Assembly: GCF_016624945.1 (NCBI RefSeq) | Contig: NZ_JACVUI010000005.1 | Location: forward strand, 1 to 64,000 | DNA length: 64,000 bases | From: Acinetobacter sp. S54 | Lineage (GTDB): Bacteria > Pseudomonadota > Gammaproteobacteria > Pseudomonadales > Moraxellaceae | Reading direction: 5' to 3' | In this document: positions 29,253-38,284 of the stretch, piece by piece | How positions within the stretch are numbered: the stretch's first letter is position 1 | Layout of the letters: each line of letters starts with the position of its first letter | Program-made: the position numbers and the translations under genes | Notes under the pieces: generated by a model | Databases searched by the model: none | Told to the model about the DNA's origin: nothing | The model's input: only the letters and a program-made list of their open reading frames with translations

Positions 29253-30117
29253 ATTGATGACTGCATTGATATTCTCAACGGGATTTATGATGAGTTCATG
29301 GACTTTTGCTCATGAAGGAGATGACATGATGATGCCTGACATGGCTATGTCAGATGTTCAAGATCATTCTAAAATACCAATACCTGAAAAGAAGATTGTA
29401 ACGACAGTAGATAAAATGCACTCAAATGTATTTTCTGACGATCATTCAGATCATGATCATCGTCGGGAACATGGCGGGCAACTTTATCAGGCAACTAAAC
29501 TGGATCATCAGTGGCGAGTGGATAAGCACGGGCAGGGTGAGTTTACTACTGAGCTGGAAACGTGGGTGGGTACAGATGAAAATAAGCTTTTCATTAAAGC
29601 TCATAGTGAAAAGTCAGAAAGTGAGAAAGCCGATTATGCTATTTCAGCTTTATATAGCCGAAATATTGCTGAGTTTTGGGATGTTCAAGCAGGATTACGT
29701 TATCGTAATAAAGCCGTTGATGTGTATCGTCAGGAGGCGATTGATGCTGCATTTGGTTTACATGGATTAGCTCCGTATTTCTTTGAAACCGATGCCTATC
29801 TTTATATAGGACAAGATCAACATATAAGTTTAAGTCTAGAAACTGAGCGTGATATTCTGCTTACGCAAAAGTTAATTACTCAACCTTATATCAAAGCAGA
29901 CATTCTGATTCGGGATGAATCAGATTATGCTCAAAAAGCGGGATTAACATCCTTACAAACGGGTATTCAAACTCGTTATGAAATCAGTAAAAAAGTGATG
30001 CCATTCATTGATATTGCTTATCGGCATGAAAAAGGTGATCGCCAAACCAGTCATCAAGTCGCAACGAATTCAGAATCGGGTTGGCGCTATGGCGCAGGGA
30101 TTAGTTTCAAGTTTTAA
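29239..30117 (+). CDS. copB: copper resistance outer-membrane protein CopB
   Basis: Outer-membrane protein of 292 residues in the CopB/PcoB family. The signal peptide (to about WTFAHE) is followed by a short metal-rich segment (GDDMMMPDMAM) and Asp/His-rich DDHSDHDHRREHGG. An antiparallel beta-barrel ends in AGISFKF with C-terminal Phe. A strong aaggagg site precedes the ATG inside copA. It ends with an 11-bp hairpin terminator, so copL-copA-copB form one unit. Confidence 0.93.
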   Translation: MHTTKLMTALIFSTGFMMSSWTFAHEGDDMMMPDMAMSDVQDHSKIPIPEKKIVTTVDKMHSNVFSDDHSDHDHRREHGGQLYQATKLDHQWRVDKHGQGEFTTELETWVGTDENKLFIKAHSEKSESEKADYAISALYSRNIAEFWDVQAGLRYRNKAVDVYRQEAIDAAFGLHGLAPYFFETDAYLYIGQDQHISLSLETERDILLTQKLITQPYIKADILIRDESDYAQKAGLTSLQTGIQTRYEISKKVMPFIDIAYRHEKGDRQTSHQVATNSESGWRYGAGISFKF

Positions 30118-30143
30118 TTGATTCATCAAAATAAAGCTGTATA

Positions 30144-30179
30144 GAATGTCATCATAACTAACCTGATGACATTCTTTTT
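30144..30179 (+). terminator. terminator after copB
   Basis: Perfect hairpin gaatgtcatca / tgatgacattc with a 9-nt loop and five T. It ends the copper operon. Confidence 0.9.
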
Positions 30180-30199
30180 GCATCTGATCTGGTGCGTCA

Positions 30200-31144
30200 A
30201 TGAGCCTAAAACAACAGTACCAACGCTTTCTGCTTTCTAATGCTTTTTTTCAATCTCAAAGGGAGTTACACGCAGACGTCGATTTATTTACAGATGATGA
30301 ATATGATTTTTCAGAACAAGATAATATCCAGTCGGAATGGGTCAGTTATTACTATATTCCCAAACTGGATATGCTGCATGAACGTGAAATGCGCAAAGCT
30401 TTAGTACAATGCCATCAGGTTAAATATATTGAGATGGATCATCAAACTCAGCATATGGCAATTTTTCATGATGGTGACGTTGAGCGTGTTACGGATTTAT
30501 TAAAACAACAATTGGAACACTTAGATTACCAACAAACCTTATCTAACTTTGTTCCAGTTACCACAACATTGAAACCCGTGATTAAAACAACACAAATTCT
30601 TTCATGGTTATCTTCCATTTATATTGTGTTGTGTCTGGTGACGTTGTGTATGGCGATTTTGGCGTCGTCATTGAGTTTAGTTGCAATCAGTCTCTTAGTC
30701 TTAATGGATGCACTCATTTATTTAGTTGCTAACAATGCTATTGCGATAGAGCCGTTGCTCAGAAATAAACTAATTCATGCCTTGGCTTGGTTTGAACTGT
30801 TGGCTGCAACCTGTTTATTGGTTGATCTTGTACATTGTTATTATAATCCACACGTGCCTTTAGCCAGTTTCATGATTTTACAAGGAGTTATTATCCTGAC
30901 GGCTTCCATTTTATCACGTTATTTAATTGCCAAAGATTATATAAGAAATCGGCCTTTGCATTGGAGTCATCTGGTACAGAATATTGATGTAACCGTTGCG
31001 ACTGGATTGGTTGTTACTGGATTGCTAATTCAATTCACTGGGAAAGCCAGCATTGATTTAATCATGGCGATGTTGGTGATATTTTTAATTTATCTAAGAG
31101 TGTTTAACATTCTTATTTTGAATAAATTAGCCTTAAAACCATAA
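30200..31144 (+). CDS. degenerate HMA/CDF-like membrane protein
   Basis: A 314-residue protein with a soluble N-terminal part and about six hydrophobic helices from residue 130 onward. The segment YYIPKLDMLHEREMRKAL ... YIEMDHQTQHMAIFHDGDVE has the layout of the ferredoxin-like heavy-metal-associated domain joined to some cation-diffusion-facilitator transporters. The usual metal cysteines are absent. The helices likewise lack the strong Asp/His pairs of active CDF transporters. It may be a degenerate or regulatory relative; transport is not supported. It sits after the copper operon terminator, 18 nt before the next gene. Confidence 0.5.
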   Translation: MSLKQQYQRFLLSNAFFQSQRELHADVDLFTDDEYDFSEQDNIQSEWVSYYYIPKLDMLHEREMRKALVQCHQVKYIEMDHQTQHMAIFHDGDVERVTDLLKQQLEHLDYQQTLSNFVPVTTTLKPVIKTTQILSWLSSIYIVLCLVTLCMAILASSLSLVAISLLVLMDALIYLVANNAIAIEPLLRNKLIHALAWFELLAATCLLVDLVHCYYNPHVPLASFMILQGVIILTASILSRYLIAKDYIRNRPLHWSHLVQNIDVTVATGLVVTGLLIQFTGKASIDLIMAMLVIFLIYLRVFNILILNKLALKP

Positions 31145-31162
31145 CAATATTGAGAATTTACG

Positions 31163-31714
31163 ATGCGTAAATGGTTGTATTTTGTGTTGATTATAGCCGT
31201 GGGATGGGGAGTGTGGATAAATTGGATTAAACCTACTCCAAATGTCGAAAAGTTTAGTTCAAATAGTCAAATCCATATTCAGGAATTACAGCCTTATGAA
31301 GGTACGTTTAGGATTTTGTCACGTGAAGACTATCATACAGGGAGGGAAGCCCAATTTTCACCTACAGATATTGCGGTAGGATGGGGGGAGATGGCTAACC
31401 CGAGTATTTATAAACAGATTGATATCTCACAAGCCAACCGCTGGTACCACTGGCGTATTACCTCGGTTCCTCCCATTTCGCTGAGTGAAATCAATAAACA
31501 TAGTGCCAATATGCATCTGGTTCCAGCCACTCCAGAGATTGCTAAACAAATACAACAAATAAAAAAAGATGATTTAATTTTCTTCAAAGGCACATTAATT
31601 GAAATTCAATCCAGTGATGGTTGGCGTTGGCGAAGTTCTTTATCACGTGAAGATACAGGTGACGGGGCATGTGAATTGATGCGAGTTGACCAAATGATCT
31701 GGCGTGAGTCTTAG
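31163..31714 (+). CDS. hypothetical membrane-anchored protein
   Basis: A 183-residue protein with an N-terminal hydrophobic helix (about 4-21; WLYFVLIIAVGWGVWINW) and a soluble, probably periplasmic part. Recognisable features are FRILSREDYHTGREAQFSP, IAVGWGEMANP and the C-terminal DDLIFFKGTLIEI with GWRWRSSLSREDTGDGACEL. No known domain was recognised by eye. It is 18 nt downstream of the HMA/CDF-like gene and may share its transcript. Confidence 0.7.
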   Translation: MRKWLYFVLIIAVGWGVWINWIKPTPNVEKFSSNSQIHIQELQPYEGTFRILSREDYHTGREAQFSPTDIAVGWGEMANPSIYKQIDISQANRWYHWRITSVPPISLSEINKHSANMHLVPATPEIAKQIQQIKKDDLIFFKGTLIEIQSSDGWRWRSSLSREDTGDGACELMRVDQMIWRES

Positions 31715-31732
31715 AAATTTAACCGACTCGAA

Positions 31733-31761
31733 TTGGTCATGTCACATAAATTGATTATAAT
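31733..31761 (+). promoter_or_regulatory. promoter of the gdx leader
   Basis: A perfect -10 TATAAT (31756-31761) is preceded by a weak -35 TTGGTC (31733-31738) with a 17-bp spacer. Transcription would begin near 31768, just before the structured leader. Confidence 0.6.
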
Positions 31762-31770
31762 CACTGTCTT

Positions 31771-31821
31771 GGAGGAACGACCTCCCCCATATGAGGGAAA
31801 AAATGTCAGGCCGACCTGACG
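31771..31821 (+). promoter_or_regulatory. guanidine-II (mini-ykkC)-like riboswitch
   Basis: Two short hairpins separated by 19 nt lie between a promoter and gdx. P1 is ggagg-AACGA-cctcc (31771-31785) and contains ACGA in its loop. P2 is gtcagg-CCGA-cctgac (31805-31820). Guanidine-II riboswitches are two hairpins with ACGR loops and usually control SugE/Gdx-type genes. The extra A in P1 and CCGA rather than ACGA in P2 depart from the consensus, so function needs testing. Confidence 0.55.
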
Positions 31822-31840
31822 CCTGATCATGGAGAATAAA

Positions 31841-32161
31841 ATGGCTTGGGCAATCTTAATTCTGGCGGGACTTTTTGAAGTCATTTGGGCATATTCAATG
31901 AAAATGTCAGAAGGTTTTACCCGTTTGGTGCCAAGTATCATTACCGTTATATTTATGGTTTTGAGTGTCATATTATTATCAATTTCAATGCGGAGCTTGC
32001 CACTCGGCACGGCTTATACAGTCTGGACTGGAATTGGCGCAATTGGATCTTTTATCGTTGGTATTCTGATTTTGCATGAACCTATGGGCGCAATGCGAAT
32101 GACGGCTGCGATTTTAATTGTTTCAGGTCTTGTATTGATGAAATTGTCATCTCCTACTTAA
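31841..32161 (+). CDS. gdx: guanidinium exporter Gdx (SugE), SMR family
   Basis: Small multidrug resistance transporter of 106 residues with four transmembrane helices. It has the conserved membrane Glu in helix 1 (LILAGLFEVIWAYSMKM) and the Gdx-specific LPLGTAYTVWTGIGAIG. Gdx proteins exchange guanidinium for protons as antiparallel dimers. The start at 31841 has ggag 6 nt upstream; an upstream in-frame ATG overlaps that site. The preceding leader fits guanidine control. It ends 11 nt before ogt. Confidence 0.92.
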   Translation: MAWAILILAGLFEVIWAYSMKMSEGFTRLVPSIITVIFMVLSVILLSISMRSLPLGTAYTVWTGIGAIGSFIVGILILHEPMGAMRMTAAILIVSGLVLMKLSSPT

Positions 32162-32172
32162 AGGCAGTTCAT

Positions 32173-32658
32173 ATGCAATTATCGTATCTTTATATGTCTT
32201 CACCTGTAGGGCAGCTGAAATTAGTGGCGAATGAACAGGCTTTGGTTGCCATTCTTTGGGATAATGAAAATCCAAAAAGAGTACGTCTAGCTGAACTGAC
32301 TGAAGATGTCTCTCATCCAATTTTATTAAATACTCAAAAACAGCTGATTGAATATTTTTCAGGTCATCGTAAAGTATTTGATATTCCGCTTGATTTTGAG
32401 GGAACTGATTTTCAGAAACAAGTCTGGGCTGCATTATTAAGCATTCCTTATGGTGAAACACGAAGCTATAAACAAATTGCCCAGCAAATAGGAAATGAAA
32501 AAGCGGTGCGCGCCGTAGGTGCCGCAAATGGAAAAAACCCTATTTCGATCATTGCGCCCTGTCATCGTGTAATTGGAGCGGCGGGAGCATTGGTTGGATT
32601 TGCAGGTGGATTAGATAAAAAAGAAATTTTATTGGACTTAGAAATGAATAATATTTAA
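32173..32658 (+). CDS. ogt: methylated-DNA--protein-cysteine methyltransferase
   Basis: Suicide DNA repair protein of 161 residues that removes methyl groups from O6-methylguanine. The acceptor Cys130 is in the hallmark IIAPCHRVIG, preceded by the DNA-binding helix-turn-helix with RAVGAANGKNP. The product is a single-domain Ogt type and lacks the Ada N-terminal domain. It sits 11 nt after gdx and is probably co-transcribed. A NERD-domain gene follows after 43 nt. Confidence 0.93.
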   Translation: MQLSYLYMSSPVGQLKLVANEQALVAILWDNENPKRVRLAELTEDVSHPILLNTQKQLIEYFSGHRKVFDIPLDFEGTDFQKQVWAALLSIPYGETRSYKQIAQQIGNEKAVRAVGAANGKNPISIIAPCHRVIGAAGALVGFAGGLDKKEILLDLEMNNI

Positions 32659-32701
32659 GTGTGATTCATATTCTAAACCTATAAAATATAAGGATAATTC
32701 C

Positions 32702-33331
32702 ATGTTTTTATATATTGTGTTTTTTATTGTCATTATGGGTCTTTTGGCCTATTTATCTTCACCCACTTTTAAGGGGAAAATGGGAGAGAGTATGGTCATC
32801 GATCATGCCAAGCGTTATCTGGGTGAAGAATATATTATGCTAAATAATTGTACAATTCCTGATGAGCAAAACGGGACAACACAAATTGATCATATTTTGA
32901 TTAGTCCCTATGGGATTTTTATTATCGAAACTAAAAACTATACAGGCTGGATTTTTGGCAGTATTAATCAGAAACAATGGACACAAAAAATTTATAAGAA
33001 AAGTTATCGATTTCAAAATCCAATTCATCAAAACTTTAAGCATGTAAAGGCATTGGAGCAAATTCTTGGAGATGTGGTTACTCCTGAATATTTACACTCA
33101 GTGATTGTATTTACATCACGTAGTGAGTTTAAAACCGCCATGCCAGAACATGTTTGTCAAGGTAAAGACTGGATTACACATGTGAAAAAATTTAATCAAG
33201 ATGTTATTCCTGCTATGAAGCAAAAACGCATTAAATATCGCATTGAAAAAGAAATACTTGATCCATCCTGGAAAACCAATCGTGTTCATATTGAGAATTT
33301 ACATCAGAAAAAACAAGCATTGATTGATTAA
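32702..33331 (+). CDS. NERD-domain (nuclease-related) protein
   Basis: A 209-residue protein with an N-terminal membrane helix (about 1-18) and a NERD domain (about 25-140). The core QIDHILISPYGIFIIETKNY carries the restriction-endonuclease-like D/E-x-K pattern, so nuclease-like folding is likely, although activity is unproven. It lies after ogt and has an aagga site. It is convergent with add. Confidence 0.85.
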   Translation: MFLYIVFFIVIMGLLAYLSSPTFKGKMGESMVIDHAKRYLGEEYIMLNNCTIPDEQNGTTQIDHILISPYGIFIIETKNYTGWIFGSINQKQWTQKIYKKSYRFQNPIHQNFKHVKALEQILGDVVTPEYLHSVIVFTSRSEFKTAMPEHVCQGKDWITHVKKFNQDVIPAMKQKRIKYRIEKEILDPSWKTNRVHIENLHQKKQALID

Positions 33332-33339
33332 ACCATAAT

Positions 33340-33365
33340 AAATGGCCATTTTTATAGCCATTTAA
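33340..33365. terminator. possible weak terminator between NERD gene and add
   Basis: Hairpin aaatggc / gccattt with a 10-nt loop lies between convergent genes. The stem is short and the T runs are modest. Confidence 0.45.
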
Positions 33366-33390
33366 ACGATATCTGTTTAAGTCTTCAAAA

Positions 33391-34407
33391 TCATACGATT
33401 TCATGTTGACGAGCCAAAGCCTGATTTTTTAATAATTGCTTTTCCTGTTCCGATAAAAAAGCCACTTTGAGGCCATTTTCCTGAGCGGTTCGGATCTGCT
33501 CTTGTGTTAAGCCTGCCTGCGGTGCCGCCACCTGATATTCATGCTGAATCTCAATTCCTTCTACTGCAGGGTCATCGGTATTGATCGTTGCTAGAATGCC
33601 ATGTTGCAAAAAGTCTTTAATCGGGTGTCGTTCTATCGCACTGACGGTACTGGTTTGTAGATTTGACGTGATACACGACTCAATCCCAATTTCATGTTGA
33701 GCTAGATAATCCATAAGTTTCAGATCTTGAATAGCTTTCACTCCATGACCGATTCGTTCTGCACCAAGTTCCTGTATGGCTTGCCAAATACTTTCTGGCC
33801 CTGCTGCTTCACCTGCATGTACGGTAATACGCCAGCCTGCATTTCGGGCCTGTTTAAATTGATCTAGAAAAAGAGTTCCGGGAAACCCCAACTCATCGCC
33901 TGCTAAATCCAGTGCGGTGATATGAGTTTTATGTGTCAGTAAGGCATTAAGTTCAGCTTGACAGGCTATTTGTCCAAAAGTGCGACTCATAATACCAATC
34001 AAATTGGCTTTAATTCCTAAATCACGGCAACCTTGCTGTACCCCATCAATCACCGCTTCAACAACACCAGCTAAAGGCAGTTGATGTGTCATTCCCATAT
34101 AGCCCGGAGAAAAACGTAGCTCGACATAATCCAGACCATGTTGTTTGGCATCTTCAATATTTTCATAAGCGATACGATGGCAGGCCTCCAGACTTGCCAA
34201 AACTTTTACCCCCCAATCTAGTTTGGCTAAAAAACTGAGTAAATCAGGTTGATTGTCCATGACTTGTACATGTGGGCGCAATTCTTCCACAGTTTGTGCA
34301 GGCAGATTAACGTGATATTGCTGACCCAAATCCAGAATGGTTTGTACGCGAATATTACCATCCAGATGTCGATGGAGATCGGTGAGAGGGAGGTTTCTTG
34401 AAATCAT
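33391..34407 (-). CDS. add: adenosine deaminase
   Basis: Zinc amidohydrolase of 338 residues that deaminates adenosine to inosine in purine salvage. Metal ligands are in [12 protein letters not shown], catalytic residues in [16 protein letters not shown] and GHGVKAI, and the metal Asp in [10 protein letters not shown]. The sequence closely follows the enterobacterial Add pattern as remembered. The second ATG (34407) is chosen because agagg lies 8 nt before it; an ATG at 34413 has only 2 nt spacing. The gene appears monocistronic. Confidence 0.94.
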   Translation of the reverse strand: MISRNLPLTDLHRHLDGNIRVQTILDLGQQYHVNLPAQTVEELRPHVQVMDNQPDLLSFLAKLDWGVKVLASLEACHRIAYENIEDAKQHGLDYVELRFSPGYMGMTHQLPLAGVVEAVIDGVQQGCRDLGIKANLIGIMSRTFGQIACQAELNALLTHKTHITALDLAGDELGFPGTLFLDQFKQARNAGWRITVHAGEAAGPESIWQAIQELGAERIGHGVKAIQDLKLMDYLAQHEIGIESCITSNLQTSTVSAIERHPIKDFLQHGILATINTDDPAVEGIEIQHEYQVAAPQAGLTQEQIRTAQENGLKVAFLSEQEKQLLKNQALARQHEIV

Positions 34408-34521
34408 CGGCATTACCTCTTTATTTTGCTTTTATTGTATTTTTATCTTGGCAGAGATTAATCCAATAAAAAAGTAAGGCGATGTTAATTTTAGTGATTC
34501 ATTTAAAAATGACGAACCAAT

Positions 34522-34562
34522 CAAATAAAAATGCTGTCAGTTTTAAACTCACAGCATTTTAA
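34522..34562 (-). terminator. terminator after the OprB-type porin gene
   Basis: Arms aaaatgctgt / acagcatttt with an inner agttt/aaact pair. The minus-strand T-rich tail follows the stem, about 15 nt after the porin stop. Confidence 0.85.
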
Positions 34563-34576
34563 GCATTGAACTGGTT

Positions 34577-35857
34577 TTAAAAAATGACTTTGGTTGTCAA
34601 ACCCAGTACCAATGCATTATCTACCTTATCGGTTGCACCAGGTTGAATAACATATTGAACTACAGGACGTAACATCAACCATGGCGTGACGTAGTGGGAA
34701 TAGTTGAGCTCAATATTGTATTCAGCATCTTCATTAATCGCACCTTTATTGTAAATCCCTTTGCGATAACGGTCATTAACATGAATTCGGTTAACACCCA
34801 AACCCAAGATATCATTGGGGTGCTCATCTAGTAGACCTAAATAGCGAATTCCAATTTGCTGGGTATTATCGATTTTATTGACGGTTTTGTCGTGGAAAGA
34901 AATATTGCTAAATCCATATAGACCACGTTTGCTACCATCGATAGAACTTAATTGTTGATCTACGGTCAGCCAACCTGCATAGGCGCGATCTTTTTGCTCG
35001 CCAGTCAGCACATCTTTGTTTTGTGTTTTATCTGCATTGTTGTAAAACACACCTAGACGATAGCTTCCCGGTAACTGGTTAATCCCTTGTTTAGGTTGGT
35101 AATGTAATTCAACAGGAACCGTAACACCTTCAGCTTCTTCAGATTTTAAATTCCAACCCTGATTTTCCTTGATATTGGTTGGATTAAACTCAAATGCACC
35201 CACTTGTGCAGAAAGTTCAGGCGTAAATCTGTATTTAACAATACCCGCCCATTGCGCTACAGGTTCGTTGTACCAGACGTTCCCCATCCATTTACCGTTT
35301 TGTGCGGTACAAAATGACGTGCTCTGGAAGTCACAGCCCATGACGTTAAAATATGATCCCATACCCATACGGCCTACACGAACGCTCCAGCCTGTATCTG
35401 CAAAAATTTTCTCAATCGAAAGCTGGGTAAGACGTGAGTCAACATTGCCACGCCCCCAAGTCGCTTGAGTATTGGCCATTTGCGGCGCACCTGGGTATGA
35501 AATATTTTCTGCGCTCGTACTTTGACCCTGACGAGCAGTAACAATGGCACGTACTGAAACACCACTCCAACCCAACAGTTTTTCCAGATCAAGACTACTG
35601 CCTAACCAAAGTTGACTGGCAAAAGTTGCACCATCTCTTGGTTTGTAGCCACCATCAGCCAGATAGTCTGTATCGACATAAAGATTGGCGTCAAAATTTG
35701 CGCCCTGACTGGCTAACTCTGTGCGTTTACCATTCCAGTCACCAAACAAATATTTGCTTTGAGGACTAAAGGCATCATCTGCATGACTTAAATTAAAACT
35801 GGATAGTGCAATAACAATACTTGCAATGCTGAATTGTTTCAGTCCCTGAATTTTCAT
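34577..35857 (-). CDS. OprB-family carbohydrate-selective porin
   Basis: Outer-membrane porin of 426 residues. It has a signal peptide ending NLSHADDAF, followed by the OprB start YLFGDWNGKRTELASQGANF, and beta strands with the conserved region NVMGCDFQSTSFC. The C terminus ends in VIF with a final Phe. OprB porins pass sugars such as glucose. Start 35857 gives a clean signal peptide; in-frame ATGs at 35872, 35893 and 35896 are alternatives. No sugar genes are nearby, so the substrate is open. Confidence 0.87.
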   Translation of the reverse strand: MKIQGLKQFSIASIVIALSSFNLSHADDAFSPQSKYLFGDWNGKRTELASQGANFDANLYVDTDYLADGGYKPRDGATFASQLWLGSSLDLEKLLGWSGVSVRAIVTARQGQSTSAENISYPGAPQMANTQATWGRGNVDSRLTQLSIEKIFADTGWSVRVGRMGMGSYFNVMGCDFQSTSFCTAQNGKWMGNVWYNEPVAQWAGIVKYRFTPELSAQVGAFEFNPTNIKENQGWNLKSEEAEGVTVPVELHYQPKQGINQLPGSYRLGVFYNNADKTQNKDVLTGEQKDRAYAGWLTVDQQLSSIDGSKRGLYGFSNISFHDKTVNKIDNTQQIGIRYLGLLDEHPNDILGLGVNRIHVNDRYRKGIYNKGAINEDAEYNIELNYSHYVTPWLMLRPVVQYVIQPGATDKVDNALVLGLTTKVIF

Positions 35858-36290
35858 TTGACTTGACCACATAAATTTAAAAAATTGTCCCATCATTGTT
35901 TACCAACAATGAATCTCAAAAATCTAACCATGTTTTAAAATTTAATCAACAAAAATTCACTTGAATTTTCATGCTGTTTTATTGAACAGATGGTCTAAAA
36001 TGTTCCTTATTAACAGATAAATGAATGTAAAAATGTTCGTCATTTCCAAAAACCATCTCTTAGAGTAGGAATAATTTATTTACGTTTCTTTTTTTGATGA
36101 GATTAACAGGTTGATTTTACTATATTGCTTGAGAGTAAAAGGGAGTTAGTCACTTGCAAAAGACACTCTTTTTTCATTAAATCCATTTATCGTATGCAAA
36201 GTTTATCAAACTATTTATGTTAGATTTCAGATATTCATTTGTGTGATTTTTCTATTTGATTTGATCTAATTTTTGAGATGCATGAAATAT
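35858..36290. other. AT-rich intergenic region upstream of the porin gene
   Basis: About 430 nt between the porin start and the nrdB terminator. It holds the porin promoter region, but no clear -35/-10 pair, RNA gene or supported small ORF was found. The repeated poly-T/A stretches are consistent with ordinary AT-rich spacer. Confidence 0.6.
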
Positions 36291-36324
36291 AAAAAAGAAC
36301 TGTCAAATAAGACAGTTCTTTTTT
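36291..36324 (-). terminator. terminator after nrdB
   Basis: Perfect 14-bp hairpin aaaaaagaactgtc / gacagttctttttt with a 6-nt loop and A/T flanks, 37 nt after the nrdB stop on the minus strand. Confidence 0.92.
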
Positions 36325-36361
36325 ATTTAGATAATAATTGGGTTATCACGGGACGATAAAA

Positions 36362-37645
36362 TTACCAGCTTAATGCACCGCCAGTCTGATAGTCTGTTAC
36401 GCGCGTTTCAAAGAAATTCTTCTCTTTACGCAAATCCATCATCTCAGACATCCATTGGAATGGGTTAGTTACACCTGGATATTGTTCTGCTAAGCCAAGT
36501 TGTGCCAAACGACGGTTACAAATAAATTTTAAATATTCTTCCATCATTGCCGCGTTCATTCCCAATACACCACGTGGCATGGTGTCACGAGCATATTCGA
36601 TTTCAAGCAAAGTGCCTTCCAGAATCATCTGAATCACTTCCTGCTGGAATTCGGTTGTCCACAAATGCGGGTTTTCGATCTTGATCTGGTTAATCATGTC
36701 GATCCCAAAATTCACATGCATTGATTCATCACGCAAGATGTACTGGAACTGCTCAGATACACCATTCATTTTATTACGACGACCCATACTCAAAATCTGA
36801 GTAAAGCCGCAATAGAAAAAGATCCCTTCAAGTACGCAATAAAATGCAATCAAATTGCGCAATAACTGCTGATCGGTTTCAGGTGTCCCTGTTTCAAATT
36901 TCGGATCACTCAAAGATTGCGTATATTTTAAGCCCCATGCTGCTTTACGGGCAACACTTGGAATTTCATGATACATATTGAAGATTTCGCCTTCATCCAT
37001 ACCTAAAGATTCAATACAATATTGATAGGCATGTGTATGGATCGCTTCTTCAAAAGCCTGACGTAGAATATACTGGCGGCATTCAGGGTTAGTGATCAGA
37101 CGATAAATCGCCAAAACCAGATTATTTGCCACAAGTGAATCTGCTGTAGAGAAGAAGCCAAGATTACGTTTAACAATAATGCGTTCATCTTCCGTCAAGC
37201 CATTTTCAGATTTCCATAATGCAATATCATGGTTCATATTAACTTCTTGCGGCATCCAGTGATTGGCACAGCCATCTAGATACTTTTGCCAAGCCCATTC
37301 ATATTTGAAAGGAACTAACTGGTTTAAGTCAGCACGACAGTTGATCATGGCTTTATCATCAACTTGTACTCGATTGGCCCCTGTTTCAATCTCTTGCAAA
37401 CCTGCGCTAATATCCAGATTTTTTAAGGATTCAGATGCTCGAGCCACCGAATCGGTTGAATCTGTTGGTCGACTGGTAGAGGTTCCAGTGGATTGTACAT
37501 TTGCCACACGCGGCGATGATGGCTCTGCATCAGATACCAACGGCGTAGCAGGCGCTTTTTGCGGTTCGATGGGCGCAGACTTGTGTTCAGGTGCAGCCGG
37601 TTTTTGCGAATCATCTTCGAAATCGTCCCAACTCAGGATAGACAT
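36362..37645 (-). CDS. nrdB: class Ia ribonucleotide reductase beta subunit
   Basis: R2 subunit of 427 residues holding the diiron-tyrosyl radical. Ligand and radical positions are visible in [12 protein letters not shown] (Asp), [14 protein letters not shown] (Glu, His and the radical Tyr in EAIHTHAY), [12 protein letters not shown] and [10 protein letters not shown] (Glu, His). The C terminus ends in [10 protein letters not shown] Pro/Ser/Thr-rich N-terminal extension of about 90 residues precedes the conserved core. The start at 37645 follows gaagagag; the initial TTG upstream is not needed. It is the last gene of the nrdA-side minus-strand run. Confidence 0.96.
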   Translation of the reverse strand: MSILSWDDFEDDSQKPAAPEHKSAPIEPQKAPATPLVSDAEPSSPRVANVQSTGTSTSRPTDSTDSVARASESLKNLDISAGLQEIETGANRVQVDDKAMINCRADLNQLVPFKYEWAWQKYLDGCANHWMPQEVNMNHDIALWKSENGLTEDERIIVKRNLGFFSTADSLVANNLVLAIYRLITNPECRQYILRQAFEEAIHTHAYQYCIESLGMDEGEIFNMYHEIPSVARKAAWGLKYTQSLSDPKFETGTPETDQQLLRNLIAFYCVLEGIFFYCGFTQILSMGRRNKMNGVSEQFQYILRDESMHVNFGIDMINQIKIENPHLWTTEFQQEVIQMILEGTLLEIEYARDTMPRGVLGMNAAMMEEYLKFICNRRLAQLGLAEQYPGVTNPFQWMSEMMDLRKEKNFFETRVTDYQTGGALSW

Positions 37646-37786
37646 AATCAAATTCTCTCTTCGTTGTTAATATCGTTATCGACATCTTTCTACGAAGATG
37701 CCATTACTATACGCTTATTCTGTGTAAGCAAAATTAAGTTTTGTCGATAGATGTTCTAAAGTTATTCGATAGAACCTATATCCCCA

Positions 37787-37915
37787 CTACTTATTTTGAT
37801 TACGCTGTTGCTTACGAATTTTAAAAAAAGCGTAAACCATAGGCGCGTAGAAAAAAACAAAAGCAAAGACCAGTACAGCTAAACCAAGTGTATAGTTATG
37901 ACTGAGATGTAACAT
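37787..37915 (-). CDS. small predicted membrane protein (42 aa)
   Basis: A 42-residue frame with a central hydrophobic helix (TLGLAVLVFAFVFFYAPMVY) and a basic tail KIRKQQRNQNK. The ATG is preceded by aaagg at 9 nt. It sits between nrdB and the next small gene, on the same strand. The coherent membrane-helix-plus-basic-tail design supports a real small protein. No family is recognised. Confidence 0.6.
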   Translation of the reverse strand: MLHLSHNYTLGLAVLVFAFVFFYAPMVYAFFKIRKQQRNQNK

Positions 37916-37978
37916 GATCGTATACCTTTTGTATTTAATCGTGAATCTTAACCGAAATTAAGATCCACATTTACGAAA

Positions 37979-38104
37979 TTATTTTTTAGATGATTTCGTG
38001 GTAGGCTTAACTTTCTCAACAACTGTAGTTTTTGGGTGCTTTTCTGCATATTCCAAAGTTACATATTGTCCAGTCACAGCACTTCTTGCGACTTTATTCG
38101 CCAT
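37979..38104 (-). CDS. small conserved-looking protein (41 aa)
   Basis: A 41-residue frame with a strong aggaga site 6 nt upstream. It contains RSAVTGQYVTLEYAEKHPKT, then a Lys/Thr-rich tail. The GQYVT ... HPKTTV pattern resembles a family of small uncharacterised proteins with (G)RYVT/KATAxxHPxTT motifs. It is highly basic and soluble. It sits between nrdA and nrdB. Function is unknown. Confidence 0.65.
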   Translation of the reverse strand: MANKVARSAVTGQYVTLEYAEKHPKTTVVEKVKPTTKSSKK

Positions 38105-38230
38105 TTATTATCTCCTGATACAAATCAAGATGACTCTTACTGGCTCGTTAATAAATTCAATGGTAGAATCTTTAACGCATTATCTTATGCCAGCCCCGTT
38201 GTGACCATCTTGGTATCACTTCGAGATTGA

Positions 38231-38275
38231 AAAGCCTTCTAGTTAGTTTTGACGGACGCTAGAGGGCTTTTTTTT
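38231..38275. terminator. hairpin after nrdA
   Basis: Arms aaagccttctag / ctagagggcttt (one wobble) lie 10 nt after the nrdA stop on the minus strand. The longer T run is on the plus-strand side, so the element looks bidirectional. It may separate nrdA from the two small genes. Confidence 0.75.
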
Positions 38276-38284
38276 ATACTTTAA

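Noticed and set aside
31205..31225. TGTGGATAA inside the 183-aa gene
   Set aside because: Single match in coding sequence without phased neighbours; expected by chance.
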